A stretch of 64,000 nucleotides of DNA from JBGTFE01 sp036403235 (GTDB lineage Bacteria > Acidobacteriota > Blastocatellia > Pyrinomonadales > Pyrinomonadaceae), in the NCBI GenBank assembly GCA_036403235.1, contig DASWRI010000065.1, positions 1 to 64,000 of the forward strand. Reading direction: 5' to 3'. The notes under the pieces were generated by a model. That model was not told the DNA's origin. It made no database searches and saw only the letters and a list, made by a program, of their open reading frames with translations. The first letter of the stretch is position 1; every line of letters starts with the position of its first letter. Below are positions 50,791 through 59,067 of this stretch, piece after piece. Made by a program: the position numbers and the translations under genes.

Positions 50791-53190
50791 ATGTTTGAAC
50801 GCTACACTGAAAAAGCGCGTCGAGTCATCTTTTTTGCCCGCTACGAAGCGCTGCAATACGGTTCGCAGGTCATTTCGCCCGAGCACATTCTTTTGGGCTT
50901 GATGCGCGAGGATAAAACCATCTCCGCGAGATTTTTCCCGTTCCGCAACGGTCTGACGGTCGAGGCGATACGGCGCGAGGTCGAGGAGAGAATTGTTTTG
51001 CGCGAGCGCATCCCGCAATCGGCGGAGCTGCATCTGGCGCCGGAGACGAAGCGCATCCTCGCTTTTGCCAACGAGGAAAGCCAGCGCTTGAAAAACCGGC
51101 ACATCGGGCCCGAGCATCTGCTTCTCGGACTGGTCAGGGAAGAACGCTCGATTGCGGCGGAGATTCTGTTTCATTACGGCCTGCGTCTACAGGACGTGCG
51201 CGACGAGATAAACCGGCAGAGCGGTTTTCCGAATATTTATTCGCTCGAACGCGAAAAAACGGAAGTTCCGCATCTGCAGGAATTCACGCGCGATTTGACG
51301 GCCGACGCGGCCGACGGAAAGCTCGACCCACTCATCGGGCGCGAAGCCGAAACCGAGCGAGTCATCGAAATTCTCTGCCGCCGGACAAAAAACAATCCGG
51401 TTTTAATCGGCGAGTCGGGCGTCGGAAAAACGGCGATAATCGAAGGTCTGGCGCAGCGCATCGTCGATAAAAACGTCCCGTCGTTTCTGGAAAACAAGCG
51501 CATTTTATCGCTCGATTTGTCTTTGATTGTCGCGGGAACGAAATATCGCGGGCAGTTTGAAGAGCGGCTGAAAAAAATCATCAGCGAATTGAAGGAGCAC
51601 GACCGCTACATCGTTTTTATCGACGAGCTTCACACGCTGGTCGGCGCGGGCTCGGCCGAAGGAACTCTGGACGCGGCGAATATTTTGAAACCGGCGCTTT
51701 CGCGCGGCGAGATTCAATGCATCGGCGCGACGACGCCGAACGAATTTCGCAAATCAATCGAAAAGGACAAAGCGCTCGAGCGCCGTTTTCAAGCCGTTAA
51801 AATCGTGCCGCCGAACGAAGAGGAAGCTCTGGCAATCATCGAAGGCCTGGCGGAAAGATACGAAGCGTTTCACCAGATTCGATATTCGAAAGAAGCTCTG
51901 CAGGCGGCGGTTTATCAATCGAACCGATATATTTCCGACCGGTTTCTGCCCGATAAAGCCATCGACGTTCTGGACGAAGCCGGCGCGCGCGCAAAGCTTC
52001 GATACCAGCAGGAAAATACTTCCGAGCCGTCGTGGAAAGAAGCGGTCGATAACTGGAAGCGCGTGACGAACGAGGAGCAGCTTATTTCGCTCGAGCTTGA
52101 AACGCTCGAAGATTCGTTTTTCGCCGTCGAAGTGACGAAAGAAGACGTCGAGGAAGTTATCGCGCGCTGGACTGGAATTCCGGTTAATTCGATAAGTCAG
52201 GCGGAAGCGAAAAAACTTCTTCAGATTGAAAAGGAGCTGCATAAACGCATTATTTCGCAGCGTCCGGCGATTTCCGCGCTGGCGAGAGCCATTCGCCGCT
52301 CGCGCGCCGGTCTTAAAAATCCGAACAAACCCGTCGGCTCGTTTTTGTTTTTAGGCCCGACCGGCGTCGGCAAAACCGAAGTCGCCCGAAGTCTGGCGCA
52401 GTTTCTGTTCGGCTCGGAACGCGCACTCGTCCGGTTCGATATGTCGGAATTTATGGAAAAACACACGGTCGCGAAATTTATCGGCTCGCCGCCGGGATAC
52501 GTCGGCCACGAAGAAGGCGGGCAGTTGACCGAAAAACTTCGCCGCGCGCCGTATTCGCTCGTGCTTTTCGATGAAGTCGAAAAAGCTCACCCCGATTTAT
52601 TCAACGTGCTTTTGCAGGTGTTTGAAGACGGCATTTTGACCGACGCGCAAGGGAACACCATCGACTGCAAAAACGCGATTTTTATAATGACCTCGAACAT
52701 CGGCGCGAGATTTATCCAGAAACGCGCGTCGATGGGATTTCAGTCCGGCTCGGACGCGTCAAGGGCGAAAATGGAAGAGCAGGTGATGAGCGAAGTCAAA
52801 AGGACGTTCGCGCCCGAATTTATTAATCGTCTCGACGAAATCATCGTTTTCGACGAGTTGGCCGACGAAGATTTGATGCAGATTGTCGATTTGCAAATCG
52901 CGGCGCTCAACGACATTCTCGCCAAGCGAACTCTACAGGTGCGCCTGACCGAAGAAGCAAAACGCTGGCTGATTGAAAAAACGTGCGACGACCGCAAATT
53001 CGGCGCGCGCCCGCTTAAACGCGCTTTGCAGAAATATGTCGAGGACGAGCTTTCCGAAGCCTTGATTCAGGGCGAATTGAGCGATGAAAATCTGGTCGAG
53101 ATTTATCGTGAGGAAGAAAAATTGAAGTTTCGCCCGATTCCGCTCGAAGAACTGGAAGATATTCTTTTCGAGCCGACGGTGCAAAATTAA
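50791..53190 (+). CDS. clpC: ClpC-type AAA+ chaperone/unfoldase
   Basis: This Hsp100 ATPase unfolds proteins for ClpP or for refolding. The 799-residue product has two N-terminal Clp_N repeats (YTEKARRVIFFARYEALQYG and TKRILAFANEESQRLKNRHI). NBD1 carries Walker A GESGVGKT near residue 207 and Walker B IVFIDELHTLVGAGSAEG. A short middle domain follows, then NBD2 with Walker A GPTGVGKT near residue 522 and LVLFDEVEKAHPDLFNV. The middle domain is shorter than in ClpB, which favours ClpC. No clpP or mcsAB genes are in the window. Confidence 0.93.
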   Translation: MFERYTEKARRVIFFARYEALQYGSQVISPEHILLGLMREDKTISARFFPFRNGLTVEAIRREVEERIVLRERIPQSAELHLAPETKRILAFANEESQRLKNRHIGPEHLLLGLVREERSIAAEILFHYGLRLQDVRDEINRQSGFPNIYSLEREKTEVPHLQEFTRDLTADAADGKLDPLIGREAETERVIEILCRRTKNNPVLIGESGVGKTAIIEGLAQRIVDKNVPSFLENKRILSLDLSLIVAGTKYRGQFEERLKKIISELKEHDRYIVFIDELHTLVGAGSAEGTLDAANILKPALSRGEIQCIGATTPNEFRKSIEKDKALERRFQAVKIVPPNEEEALAIIEGLAERYEAFHQIRYSKEALQAAVYQSNRYISDRFLPDKAIDVLDEAGARAKLRYQQENTSEPSWKEAVDNWKRVTNEEQLISLELETLEDSFFAVEVTKEDVEEVIARWTGIPVNSISQAEAKKLLQIEKELHKRIISQRPAISALARAIRRSRAGLKNPNKPVGSFLFLGPTGVGKTEVARSLAQFLFGSERALVRFDMSEFMEKHTVAKFIGSPPGYVGHEEGGQLTEKLRRAPYSLVLFDEVEKAHPDLFNVLLQVFEDGILTDAQGNTIDCKNAIFIMTSNIGARFIQKRASMGFQSGSDASRAKMEEQVMSEVKRTFAPEFINRLDEIIVFDELADEDLMQIVDLQIAALNDILAKRTLQVRLTEEAKRWLIEKTCDDRKFGARPLKRALQKYVEDELSEALIQGELSDENLVEIYREEEKLKFRPIPLEELEDILFEPTVQN

Positions 53191-53209
53191 AAGTAAATCG
53201 CGTGAACCG

Positions 53210-53272
53210 AAAGATTCTATAAATCTAGGGAAATGCGGTTTTAGCTCCGCCAGGAGCGTGATATTTATAGAA
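53210..53272. repeat. ATTCTATAAAT...ATTTATAGAAT repeat with inner GCTCC/GGAGC hairpin
   Basis: Outer arms ATTCTATAAAT (near 53210-53221) and ATTTATAGAAT (about 53262-53272) enclose an inner hairpin TTAGCTCC-GCCA-GGAGC. The layout of an AT outer stem with a GCTCC/GGAGC inner stem resembles an intergenic repeat I associate with many environmental bacterial genomes; that association is from memory and unverified here. Confidence 0.55.
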
Positions 53273-53292
53273 TTTGCGAGCGGAAATTAGAC

Positions 53293-53342
53293 GAGTTCCG
53301 GAGAAACGGCATATTTATTTTTATGCCGTTTCTCCGGAACTC
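53293..53342. terminator. 20-bp perfect hairpin downstream of clpC
   Basis: Arms 53293-53312 (GAGTTCCGGAGAAACGGCAT) and 53323-53342 are exact inverted copies around a 10-base loop. Position after clpC suggests termination. Confidence 0.7.
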
Positions 53343-53705
53343 AAATTTTTATTGCAATACATTTTCTATAAATATTTCGCTCTTGACGGAACTTTTGAGA
53401 ATTTCGTAAATTGCGCTTTTGCTGCCGGAATTTATCTAAATTTGCGCGAAAGTTTTTCTCTACTGCTTTTGCGCTTTTTCTTTTTTGCGCGATTGTCTGT
53501 ATAATTCGTAAGTTTACTGGCAAACAGGGGCGGGCAGTAAAGGCAACCAACGGAGTTTTGGGCGAATCCAAGTTCGCGTATCAACCCAACGCAAAGAGCC
53601 TGCTTTGTTTGAACGGCATTTAAAAGGTATATTTTTAGTTTGAATTTTTATCATAGAGAGGCTTTTTGTAAGCCAAAAACTTGCAATTATAAGGAAATCG
53701 GTTTT

Positions 53706-56700
53706 ATGCAAATTCTTCGCGCTTTTGGGCTTGTTCTGTTGAGTTTTATATTTCTGGCCGTGCCAGCTCTGCCCAACTCAGACGACAAAGCGAAAGATAA
53801 TCCGAAAACTGAAACGGTTACATCACAACAACAATTAGTCGAATCGGTTGACATTCAGGGAAATCGACGTCTGCGTGACGAAGACCTTCTCTATTACATC
53901 AAGACACGCGCCGGCGACGCTTACGACGCGGCGCAGCTCGAACGCGATTTGAAAGAGCTTTTGTCGCTCAATTTTTTCGACAAAACCGCAACCCGCGTTC
54001 TGACCGAACCGGGCGTCCGCGGCGGCGTCAACGTTATTTTCGAAGTCAAGGAATTGCCGATTATTCGCGATTTGCAGTTTGAAGGCCTGAAGGCCGTTCC
54101 CGAATCCGACGTCTTAAAAGCGTTTCGCGAACAGCGCGTCGGCATTTCGAAAGAAGCGGTTTACAATCCGGTCAACGCCGCCAAAGGCATCCGCGTTATC
54201 CGCGAGCTGCTCGCCGGAAAGGGTTTTCCGAACGCGACCGTAACGGTCGATGACGAAGAAGTTTCGGCGACTTCGACCGCCGTTACATTTAAAGTCGAAC
54301 AGGGAAATCGCTCGCGCATCGTCGAGATAGACTTTGAAGGTAATCAGGCTTTCTCGGACGGCGATTTGCGCGGCGCGCTGCTTCTCGTCAAAGAAACCGG
54401 AATTATTTCGCGCTTTAAGGGAATGGACATTCTCGACCTCAGAAAACTTCAATACGACCTGCAGAAAAACGTTCGCTCGTATATGTTTTCGAAAGGTTAC
54501 TTTCAGGCGCGAATCGGCGAGCCGCAGGTCGTCGGTCTCGGTTACCGCCGCACCGGTCTTCCGCTGGTAAATCTTCCGATTCCGTTTATAACTTCAAAAG
54601 ACGACACGCTGAAAATTATCGTTCCGGTTACGGAAGGAAAGATTTTCCGCGTCGGCGAGCTCAAAGTCGAGGGAAATTCAATCTTTTCCTCGCAGCAGAT
54701 TCTCGGCTACGTCGGTTTGAAAACGGGCGAAATCGCCGACGGCAAAAGATTGCAGGAAGCGGTTTACGAAGATTTGAAAAAGGTTTACGGCGCGCAGGGA
54801 TTTGTGCTTTACGACGCCGAGTTTGTTCCCGAATACAAGGAAAATCCGGCCAATCCGAAAGAAGGAATCGTCGATATCACGATTTCCATCGAGGAAGGCC
54901 GACAATTTCGTCTGCGCCGTCTGGAGTTTACCGGAAATACTTTTACGCGCGACAAGATTCTGCGCCGCGAAGTGCTGATGAACGAAGGCGACATCTATAA
55001 CCAGATTGCGCTCGAAACTTCGGTCATACGCCTTAATCAAACGCAGTATTTCGACCCGATTGATAAAGACCAGGACGTCGAAATCCGCACGAATCAAGAC
55101 CAGGGCGACGTCGATTTGGTCATCAAGGTGCGCGAGAAAGGCCGCCAGCAGATTTCGCTTAACGGCGGTATTTCCGGCATCGGTGGCTCGTCGTTCGGTC
55201 TCGAATATTCGACCAACAACCTTCTGGGACGCGGTGAAGTTCTCTCGATTCAGTTCGGCGTCGGAAACCGCCAGCAGGCGCTCAACATTTCATTCCAGGA
55301 GCCGTATTTCCGCGACAGGCCGATTTCGGTCGGATTCTCGCTGTTTGCATCGCGTTATAAATTCTTTGGCGAAGGTACGCTGCTTTCGCAAAATCAGGAC
55401 TTAATCGGCAACCTTTTGACCGACCCGAACGCACAGCTGACGACCGACGCGAGCAATCTGTTTACGCAGAGCACATATGGCTTGACGATGTTCGCCACCG
55501 CGCCGCTTTCCGAAGTTTTATTCAAAAAGCGCCGCTTTACGCAGTTTTCGCGCATCGGCTTAACATATCAATTTTCGGCGACGTCGATTACCGACCCGCC
55601 GGTTAACAGTCTCGCCGACGTTACGCAGCAGATTCCGGTTATTTACGCGCAGCCGAACATTATCACGAGCCGCATTACCGGAAGCTTTGTTTACGATTCG
55701 CGCCAGCCCTCGCCGAACGGCGTCGATACTTTGCGCGGCACGCAACTTGCAATCTCGTTCGCGCTCGCCGGTCTCGGCGGCGACGTCAGAACATACCAGC
55801 CGACGTTGCAGTTTTCGCAGTTTATTCCCGTCCGCCGTAAGAAAGAAAGGGAAAACGCGGAAGTTTTCGCATACAGAATTACTGCGGGAACGGTCGGAAG
55901 CTACGCGATAAGCAATAAAATTAAAAATGCGAACTCGCTCGCTTTCGTCGGCGGAATTCCGGTTTACGAGCGTTATTATCTCGGAAGCGAATTTGACCTT
56001 CGCGGTTACAACACGCGTTCAATCGGGCCGGTTGCGCCGTTTGACAGCTTTTTGACGACGCGCAACGTCGTCGTCGCCAACAATATTAGCGGCAATGCGG
56101 TGGCCGCGACGGGGCTCGACAGCCGAACGAGCGCCGAGTTGGCGCAGCTCGGAACTTTGACCGGCTTTAGCGGCTCGAACTCGGCTTCGCTGTCAAACAA
56201 TTTCCGGTACATCGGCGGCGACACGCAGCTTTTAGGAAACTTCGAATACCGCGTCCCGATTTTCGGCCCGGTTTCGCTCGCCGCGTTTGCCGACATCGGA
56301 ACGGTCTTTAATCTGAGAAATACCGGAACGCAGGTCATCAACAGTAACTTTCTGGCTGACGACGCGTTTGTCGGCGCAGGCCTGACGACCGCGCTCGCGC
56401 TCAGAAACGCGCCCGAACTCGAAAACAGCTTCGGCAGCGTCCTGCTCTACAACAATCAGGTTTTGACGAAAACGCAGTTTGTCGATATTTTCTGCCGCGG
56501 CAATCGCTTCGGCTGCCCGGTCAGTATTCCGGCCGGCATCCAGCAGCTTTTCCTGCGCGGCGAAGCGCAGACGAACACGCTTTTGCGCGTCGATGATGCG
56601 GCGTTTAACAAAATCGGCGATTTTCGTGCGAGCCTCGGCGTCGAGCTGCGCGTGCAGGTTCCGGTCGTCAACGTCCCGTTCCGTCTTATCTATTATTATA

Positions 56701-56798
56701 ATCCGAACGGAAAATTCGGATTTACACAGGAACTGCCGAATTTGTTTATTCCCGGAAAACGGAGCGGCTTCCGGTTTACGGTCGGCAGAACTTTTTAA
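53706..56798 (+). CDS. bamA: BamA outer-membrane protein assembly factor
   Basis: This is the central component of the beta-barrel assembly machine. From the ATG at 53706 it has 1030 residues; an upstream in-frame ATG at 53640 lies in the leader. A signal peptide (MQILRAFGLVLLSFIFLAVP) is followed by five POTRA domains, e.g. VESVDIQGNRRLRDEDLLYY, IVEIDFEGNQAFSDGDL, RVGELKVEGNSIFSSQQIL and RLRRLEFTGNTFTRDKIL. The barrel has YLGSEFDLRGYNTRSIGP (the conserved RGF/RGY loop) and ends FRFTVGRTF with the terminal Phe signal. The gene is longer than E. coli bamA through barrel loops. It heads the ompH-fabZ-lpxA run. Confidence 0.96.
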   Translation: MQILRAFGLVLLSFIFLAVPALPNSDDKAKDNPKTETVTSQQQLVESVDIQGNRRLRDEDLLYYIKTRAGDAYDAAQLERDLKELLSLNFFDKTATRVLTEPGVRGGVNVIFEVKELPIIRDLQFEGLKAVPESDVLKAFREQRVGISKEAVYNPVNAAKGIRVIRELLAGKGFPNATVTVDDEEVSATSTAVTFKVEQGNRSRIVEIDFEGNQAFSDGDLRGALLLVKETGIISRFKGMDILDLRKLQYDLQKNVRSYMFSKGYFQARIGEPQVVGLGYRRTGLPLVNLPIPFITSKDDTLKIIVPVTEGKIFRVGELKVEGNSIFSSQQILGYVGLKTGEIADGKRLQEAVYEDLKKVYGAQGFVLYDAEFVPEYKENPANPKEGIVDITISIEEGRQFRLRRLEFTGNTFTRDKILRREVLMNEGDIYNQIALETSVIRLNQTQYFDPIDKDQDVEIRTNQDQGDVDLVIKVREKGRQQISLNGGISGIGGSSFGLEYSTNNLLGRGEVLSIQFGVGNRQQALNISFQEPYFRDRPISVGFSLFASRYKFFGEGTLLSQNQDLIGNLLTDPNAQLTTDASNLFTQSTYGLTMFATAPLSEVLFKKRRFTQFSRIGLTYQFSATSITDPPVNSLADVTQQIPVIYAQPNIITSRITGSFVYDSRQPSPNGVDTLRGTQLAISFALAGLGGDVRTYQPTLQFSQFIPVRRKKERENAEVFAYRITAGTVGSYAISNKIKNANSLAFVGGIPVYERYYLGSEFDLRGYNTRSIGPVAPFDSFLTTRNVVVANNISGNAVAATGLDSRTSAELAQLGTLTGFSGSNSASLSNNFRYIGGDTQLLGNFEYRVPIFGPVSLAAFADIGTVFNLRNTGTQVINSNFLADDAFVGAGLTTALALRNAPELENSFGSVLLYNNQVLTKTQFVDIFCRGNRFGCPVSIPAGIQQLFLRGEAQTNTLLRVDDAAFNKIGDFRASLGVELRVQVPVVNVPFRLIYYYNPNGKFGFTQELPNLFIPGKRSGFRFTVGRTF

Positions 56799-56902
56799 GC
56801 GAAAAAGAGAAAAGTCTGTAAATTAGACATTTATTATTTGTTTAATTGTCTGAAAATTTCGCCGGGAAAAATAAAGGAAATCGCGCCGGTCCGGAGCATA
56901 GT

Positions 56903-56931
56903 TTGACAACCGGCATTTGATAAATTATTAT
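56903..56931 (+). promoter_or_regulatory. Sigma-70 promoter of ompH, TTGACA-N17-TATTAT
   Basis: A consensus -35 TTGACA at 56903-56908 and a near-consensus -10 TATTAT at 56926-56931 are separated by exactly 17 bases. Transcription would start near 56938, about 117 bases before ompH, which has its own AAGGAG site. This shows ompH can be expressed apart from bamA. Confidence 0.65.
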
Positions 56932-57054
56932 TGCTTTCCTTCAATATTTAGCGAAATCGTAAGCAACAGTTTTAATCATAAAAGATTCTAAGAAGGTAAC
57001 AATCCAGAAGAGCGACACAGCCTTTTTTTACAAGTTAAGGAGTATTATAAAAAA

Positions 57055-57678
57055 ATGAAAACATTTCGTCTTATTGCCGCCGGTTTATTTTTTGCGGCTA
57101 TCTTTGCAGTATCGACCTTTGCCCAGACGCAAACGCAAACGGCTCTCGGAAAAGTCGGTTTAATCAATACGCTTGCCTTTGATACGGACAAAGGAGGCAT
57201 CAACAAATATGTGACGGCAATGAATGGTCTCGAAGCCGAGTTCAAACCGGACGGAGATGCTTTGACGGCGCTGGCCACCAAAATTCAGAATTTGGAAAAA
57301 GAGCTCGCCACTATCAAATCGCAGCTCGAAGGAACCGCGCCGGTTGACAAAACCGCGCTTCAGACGAGCTATAACACGAAAGCCGACGAATACGGCAAGT
57401 TAGATCGTGAGTTCAAATTCAAGCAGGACGATGCGAAAGCGCGTTTTGAGCGTCGTCGTCAGGTCGTTATGGGCCCGATTATGTCGGACATCTACAAAGC
57501 GTTGAGCGAATTTGCGAAGGCGAAAGGTTATTCGATGATTCTCGACGGCTCGAAGCTCGAAGAAGCCGGAGTTTTGATTGCCATCGGCGACGATAAAATC
57601 GACATCACCAAAGATTTTATTACGTTTTACAACGCGCGCCCGGCAACCACGGCAACGACCACCACGCCGACCAAATAA
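57055..57678 (+). CDS. OmpH/Skp periplasmic chaperone
   Basis: This holdase for unfolded outer-membrane proteins has 207 residues. It has a signal peptide (LIAAGLFFAAIFAVSTFAQ), a first strand VGLINTLAFDTDKGGINKY and two long helices forming the jellyfish tentacles (LATKIQNLEKELATIKSQLE, REFKFKQDDAKARFERRRQV). The closing segment is SMILDGSKLEEAGVLIAIGD. It sits directly after bamA as in many diderms and before fabZ/lpxA. A clear terminator follows its stop. Confidence 0.9.
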   Translation: MKTFRLIAAGLFFAAIFAVSTFAQTQTQTALGKVGLINTLAFDTDKGGINKYVTAMNGLEAEFKPDGDALTALATKIQNLEKELATIKSQLEGTAPVDKTALQTSYNTKADEYGKLDREFKFKQDDAKARFERRRQVVMGPIMSDIYKALSEFAKAKGYSMILDGSKLEEAGVLIAIGDDKIDITKDFITFYNARPATTATTTTPTK

Positions 57679-57698
57679 AATCCGAATTTAGTATTTAA

Positions 57699-57740
57699 TC
57701 AGAAGTCAGCGGAGCGCATCTCGCTGACTTCTGACTTTTT
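57699..57740 (+). terminator. Terminator after ompH
   Basis: Arms 57699-57711 (TCAGAAGTCAGCG) and 57722-57734 pair perfectly and are followed by CTTTTTT. This separates ompH from fabZ despite the conserved gene order. Confidence 0.75.
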
Positions 57741-57767
57741 TATTTTTTGTGCTAAATTCTATTAGCT

Positions 57768-58214
57768 ATGACCATTCTGGATTCACGCGCCATTCAAGAA
57801 ATTCTGCCGCACCGCTACCCGTTTCTGCTGGTTGATAAAATCATCGAGCTCGAACCGCGGACGCGCATCGTCGGCATCAAACAGGTAACCGTCAACGAGC
57901 ATTTTTTTCAGGGACATTTTCCCGGTGCGCCCGTCATGCCCGGCGTTTTGCAGATTGAAGCGCTGGCGCAGGTCGGCGCTATCCTGGCGCTGCGCGAGTT
58001 TGCAGACCGCGATAACCGGATTCCGTTTTTCAGCGGCATCGAGACGGCGCGCTTTCGCCGTCCGGTCGTGCCGGGCGACACGCTCGTTCTCGAAGTAATC
58101 GCTTTAAGAATCGGAAGCCGCGTCCAGAAAATGCGCGGTGAAGCCAAAGTCGACGGCAAAATTACCGCCGAAGCCGAAATTATGTGCGTCATCGCCGAAA
58201 GACCGCAGCAATAA
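57768..58214 (+). CDS. fabZ: 3-hydroxyacyl-ACP dehydratase FabZ
   Basis: This enzyme dehydrates beta-hydroxyacyl-ACP in fatty acid elongation, competing with LpxA for hydroxyacyl-ACP. The 148-residue hotdog protein has the catalytic His motif LPHRYPFLLVDKIIEL and the Glu helix GHFPGAPVMPGVLQIEALAQ. Length and motifs are standard. It precedes lpxA as in the classical lpx cluster, but a palindrome of AAAAGTGA words lies between them. Confidence 0.96.
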   Translation: MTILDSRAIQEILPHRYPFLLVDKIIELEPRTRIVGIKQVTVNEHFFQGHFPGAPVMPGVLQIEALAQVGAILALREFADRDNRIPFFSGIETARFRRPVVPGDTLVLEVIALRIGSRVQKMRGEAKVDGKITAEAEIMCVIAERPQQ

Positions 58215-58291
58215 GTGAGAAATGAAAAGTGAGAAGTGAAAGCTGTTTTGATTTTCACTTTTCACTTTTCACGTTTCACTTTTCACTTTTC
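58215..58291. repeat. Palindromic block of AAAAGTGA/TCACTTTTC words between fabZ and lpxA
   Basis: The left block (58215-58241) reads as GTGAGAAATGAAAAGTGAGA and onward. The right block (about 58253-58291) is a series of TTTCACTTTTCAC words. Several alternative pairings are possible. It ends only 3 bases before the lpxA start codon, so the right arm overlaps the lpxA ribosome-site region, and no clear Shine-Dalgarno is left. Confidence 0.7.
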
Positions 58292-58293
58292 AA

Positions 58294-59067
58294 ATGTTTA
58301 TTCACGAAACCGCAATCGTCAGCCCAGACGCGACCATCGGCGAAGACTGTCATATCGGAGCATTCTGCGTCGTCGGCGACGAAGTTAAATTAGACGCGCG
58401 CGTGCGGCTCGATTCGCACGTCGTTGTTGACGGCAAAACATCAATCGGCAGCGAGACGCACGTTTTCCCGTTTGTCTCAATCGGTTTAGCGCCGCAGGAT
58501 TTGAAATACGCGGGCGAGCCGACCCGGACGGAAATCGGCAGCCGCAATCAAATTCGCGAATTTGTCACCGTTCATCGCGGAACGCAGGGCGGCGGCGGCG
58601 TCACCCGAATCGGCGACGACAATCTGCTGATGGCGCAGGCGCACGTCGCGCACGACTGCCAAATCGGAAACGAAATCATCATGGCCAACGCCGCCACGCT
58701 GGCCGGTCACGTCGAAATTTCAGACCGCGCCAACATCGGCGCGTATTCGGGCGTTCACCAATTTTGCCGCATCGGCTACGAAGCGTTTGTCGGCGGCTAT
58801 TCGGTCGTCGTCAAGGACGCGATGCCATATGCCGTAATTCAGGGAAATCACGCCAGATGCTACGGCTTAAATCGTGTCGGAATGCGCCGCCGCGGCTACT
58901 CGAAAGCGACCATCGAAAAACTGAATCACGCCTTTCATCTTCTGCTTTCGGCAAAACTAAACACGACGCAGGCCGTCGATAAAATCAAACAGGAAATCGG
59001 CGACTGCGCGGAAGTCGATTTGCTCGTACGGTTTATCGAAACGTCAAAACGCGGCGTCGTCAAGTAA
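58294..59067 (+). CDS. lpxA: UDP-N-acetylglucosamine acyltransferase
   Basis: This enzyme starts lipid A synthesis by moving a 3-hydroxyacyl chain from ACP to UDP-GlcNAc. The 257-residue product shows the left-handed helix hexapeptide repeats (IVSPDATIGEDCHIGAFCVV, VKLDARVRLDSHVVVDGK). The catalytic His region is LMAQAHVAHDCQIGNEI, and the C-terminal helical domain begins NRVGMRRRGYSKATIEKL. It shares its last 8 bases with the convergent umuC gene. No lpxD or lpxB is in the window. Confidence 0.96.
   Translation: MFIHETAIVSPDATIGEDCHIGAFCVVGDEVKLDARVRLDSHVVVDGKTSIGSETHVFPFVSIGLAPQDLKYAGEPTRTEIGSRNQIREFVTVHRGTQGGGGVTRIGDDNLLMAQAHVAHDCQIGNEIIMANAATLAGHVEISDRANIGAYSGVHQFCRIGYEAFVGGYSVVVKDAMPYAVIQGNHARCYGLNRVGMRRRGYSKATIEKLNHAFHLLLSAKLNTTQAVDKIKQEIGDCAEVDLLVRFIETSKRGVVK

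Larger units (their letters stand above)
53191..53705 (+). promoter_or_regulatory. 515-bp gap before bamA: two hairpins, TATAAT and a foldable leader
   Basis: The gap contains a repeat hairpin (53210-53272), a 20-bp perfect hairpin (53293-53342) that probably ends clpC, then AT-rich DNA, a TATAAT at 53500-53505 without a clear -35, and about 185 bases of leader. In the leader TTTACTG (53513-53519) pairs with CAGTAAA (53535-53541), GCGAA (53562-53566) pairs with TTCGC (53573-53577), and GTTTTGGG pairs with CCCAACGC around the latter. No known riboswitch was recognised. Confidence 0.4.

Noticed and set aside
53511..53610. Possible c-di-GMP-I (GEMM) riboswitch before bamA, from GGCAAAC and ACGCAAAG segments
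   Set aside because: The two segments are about 65 bases apart with the wrong inner hairpin, and the second half of the motif (GGTAGGT...GGTTACC type) is absent.
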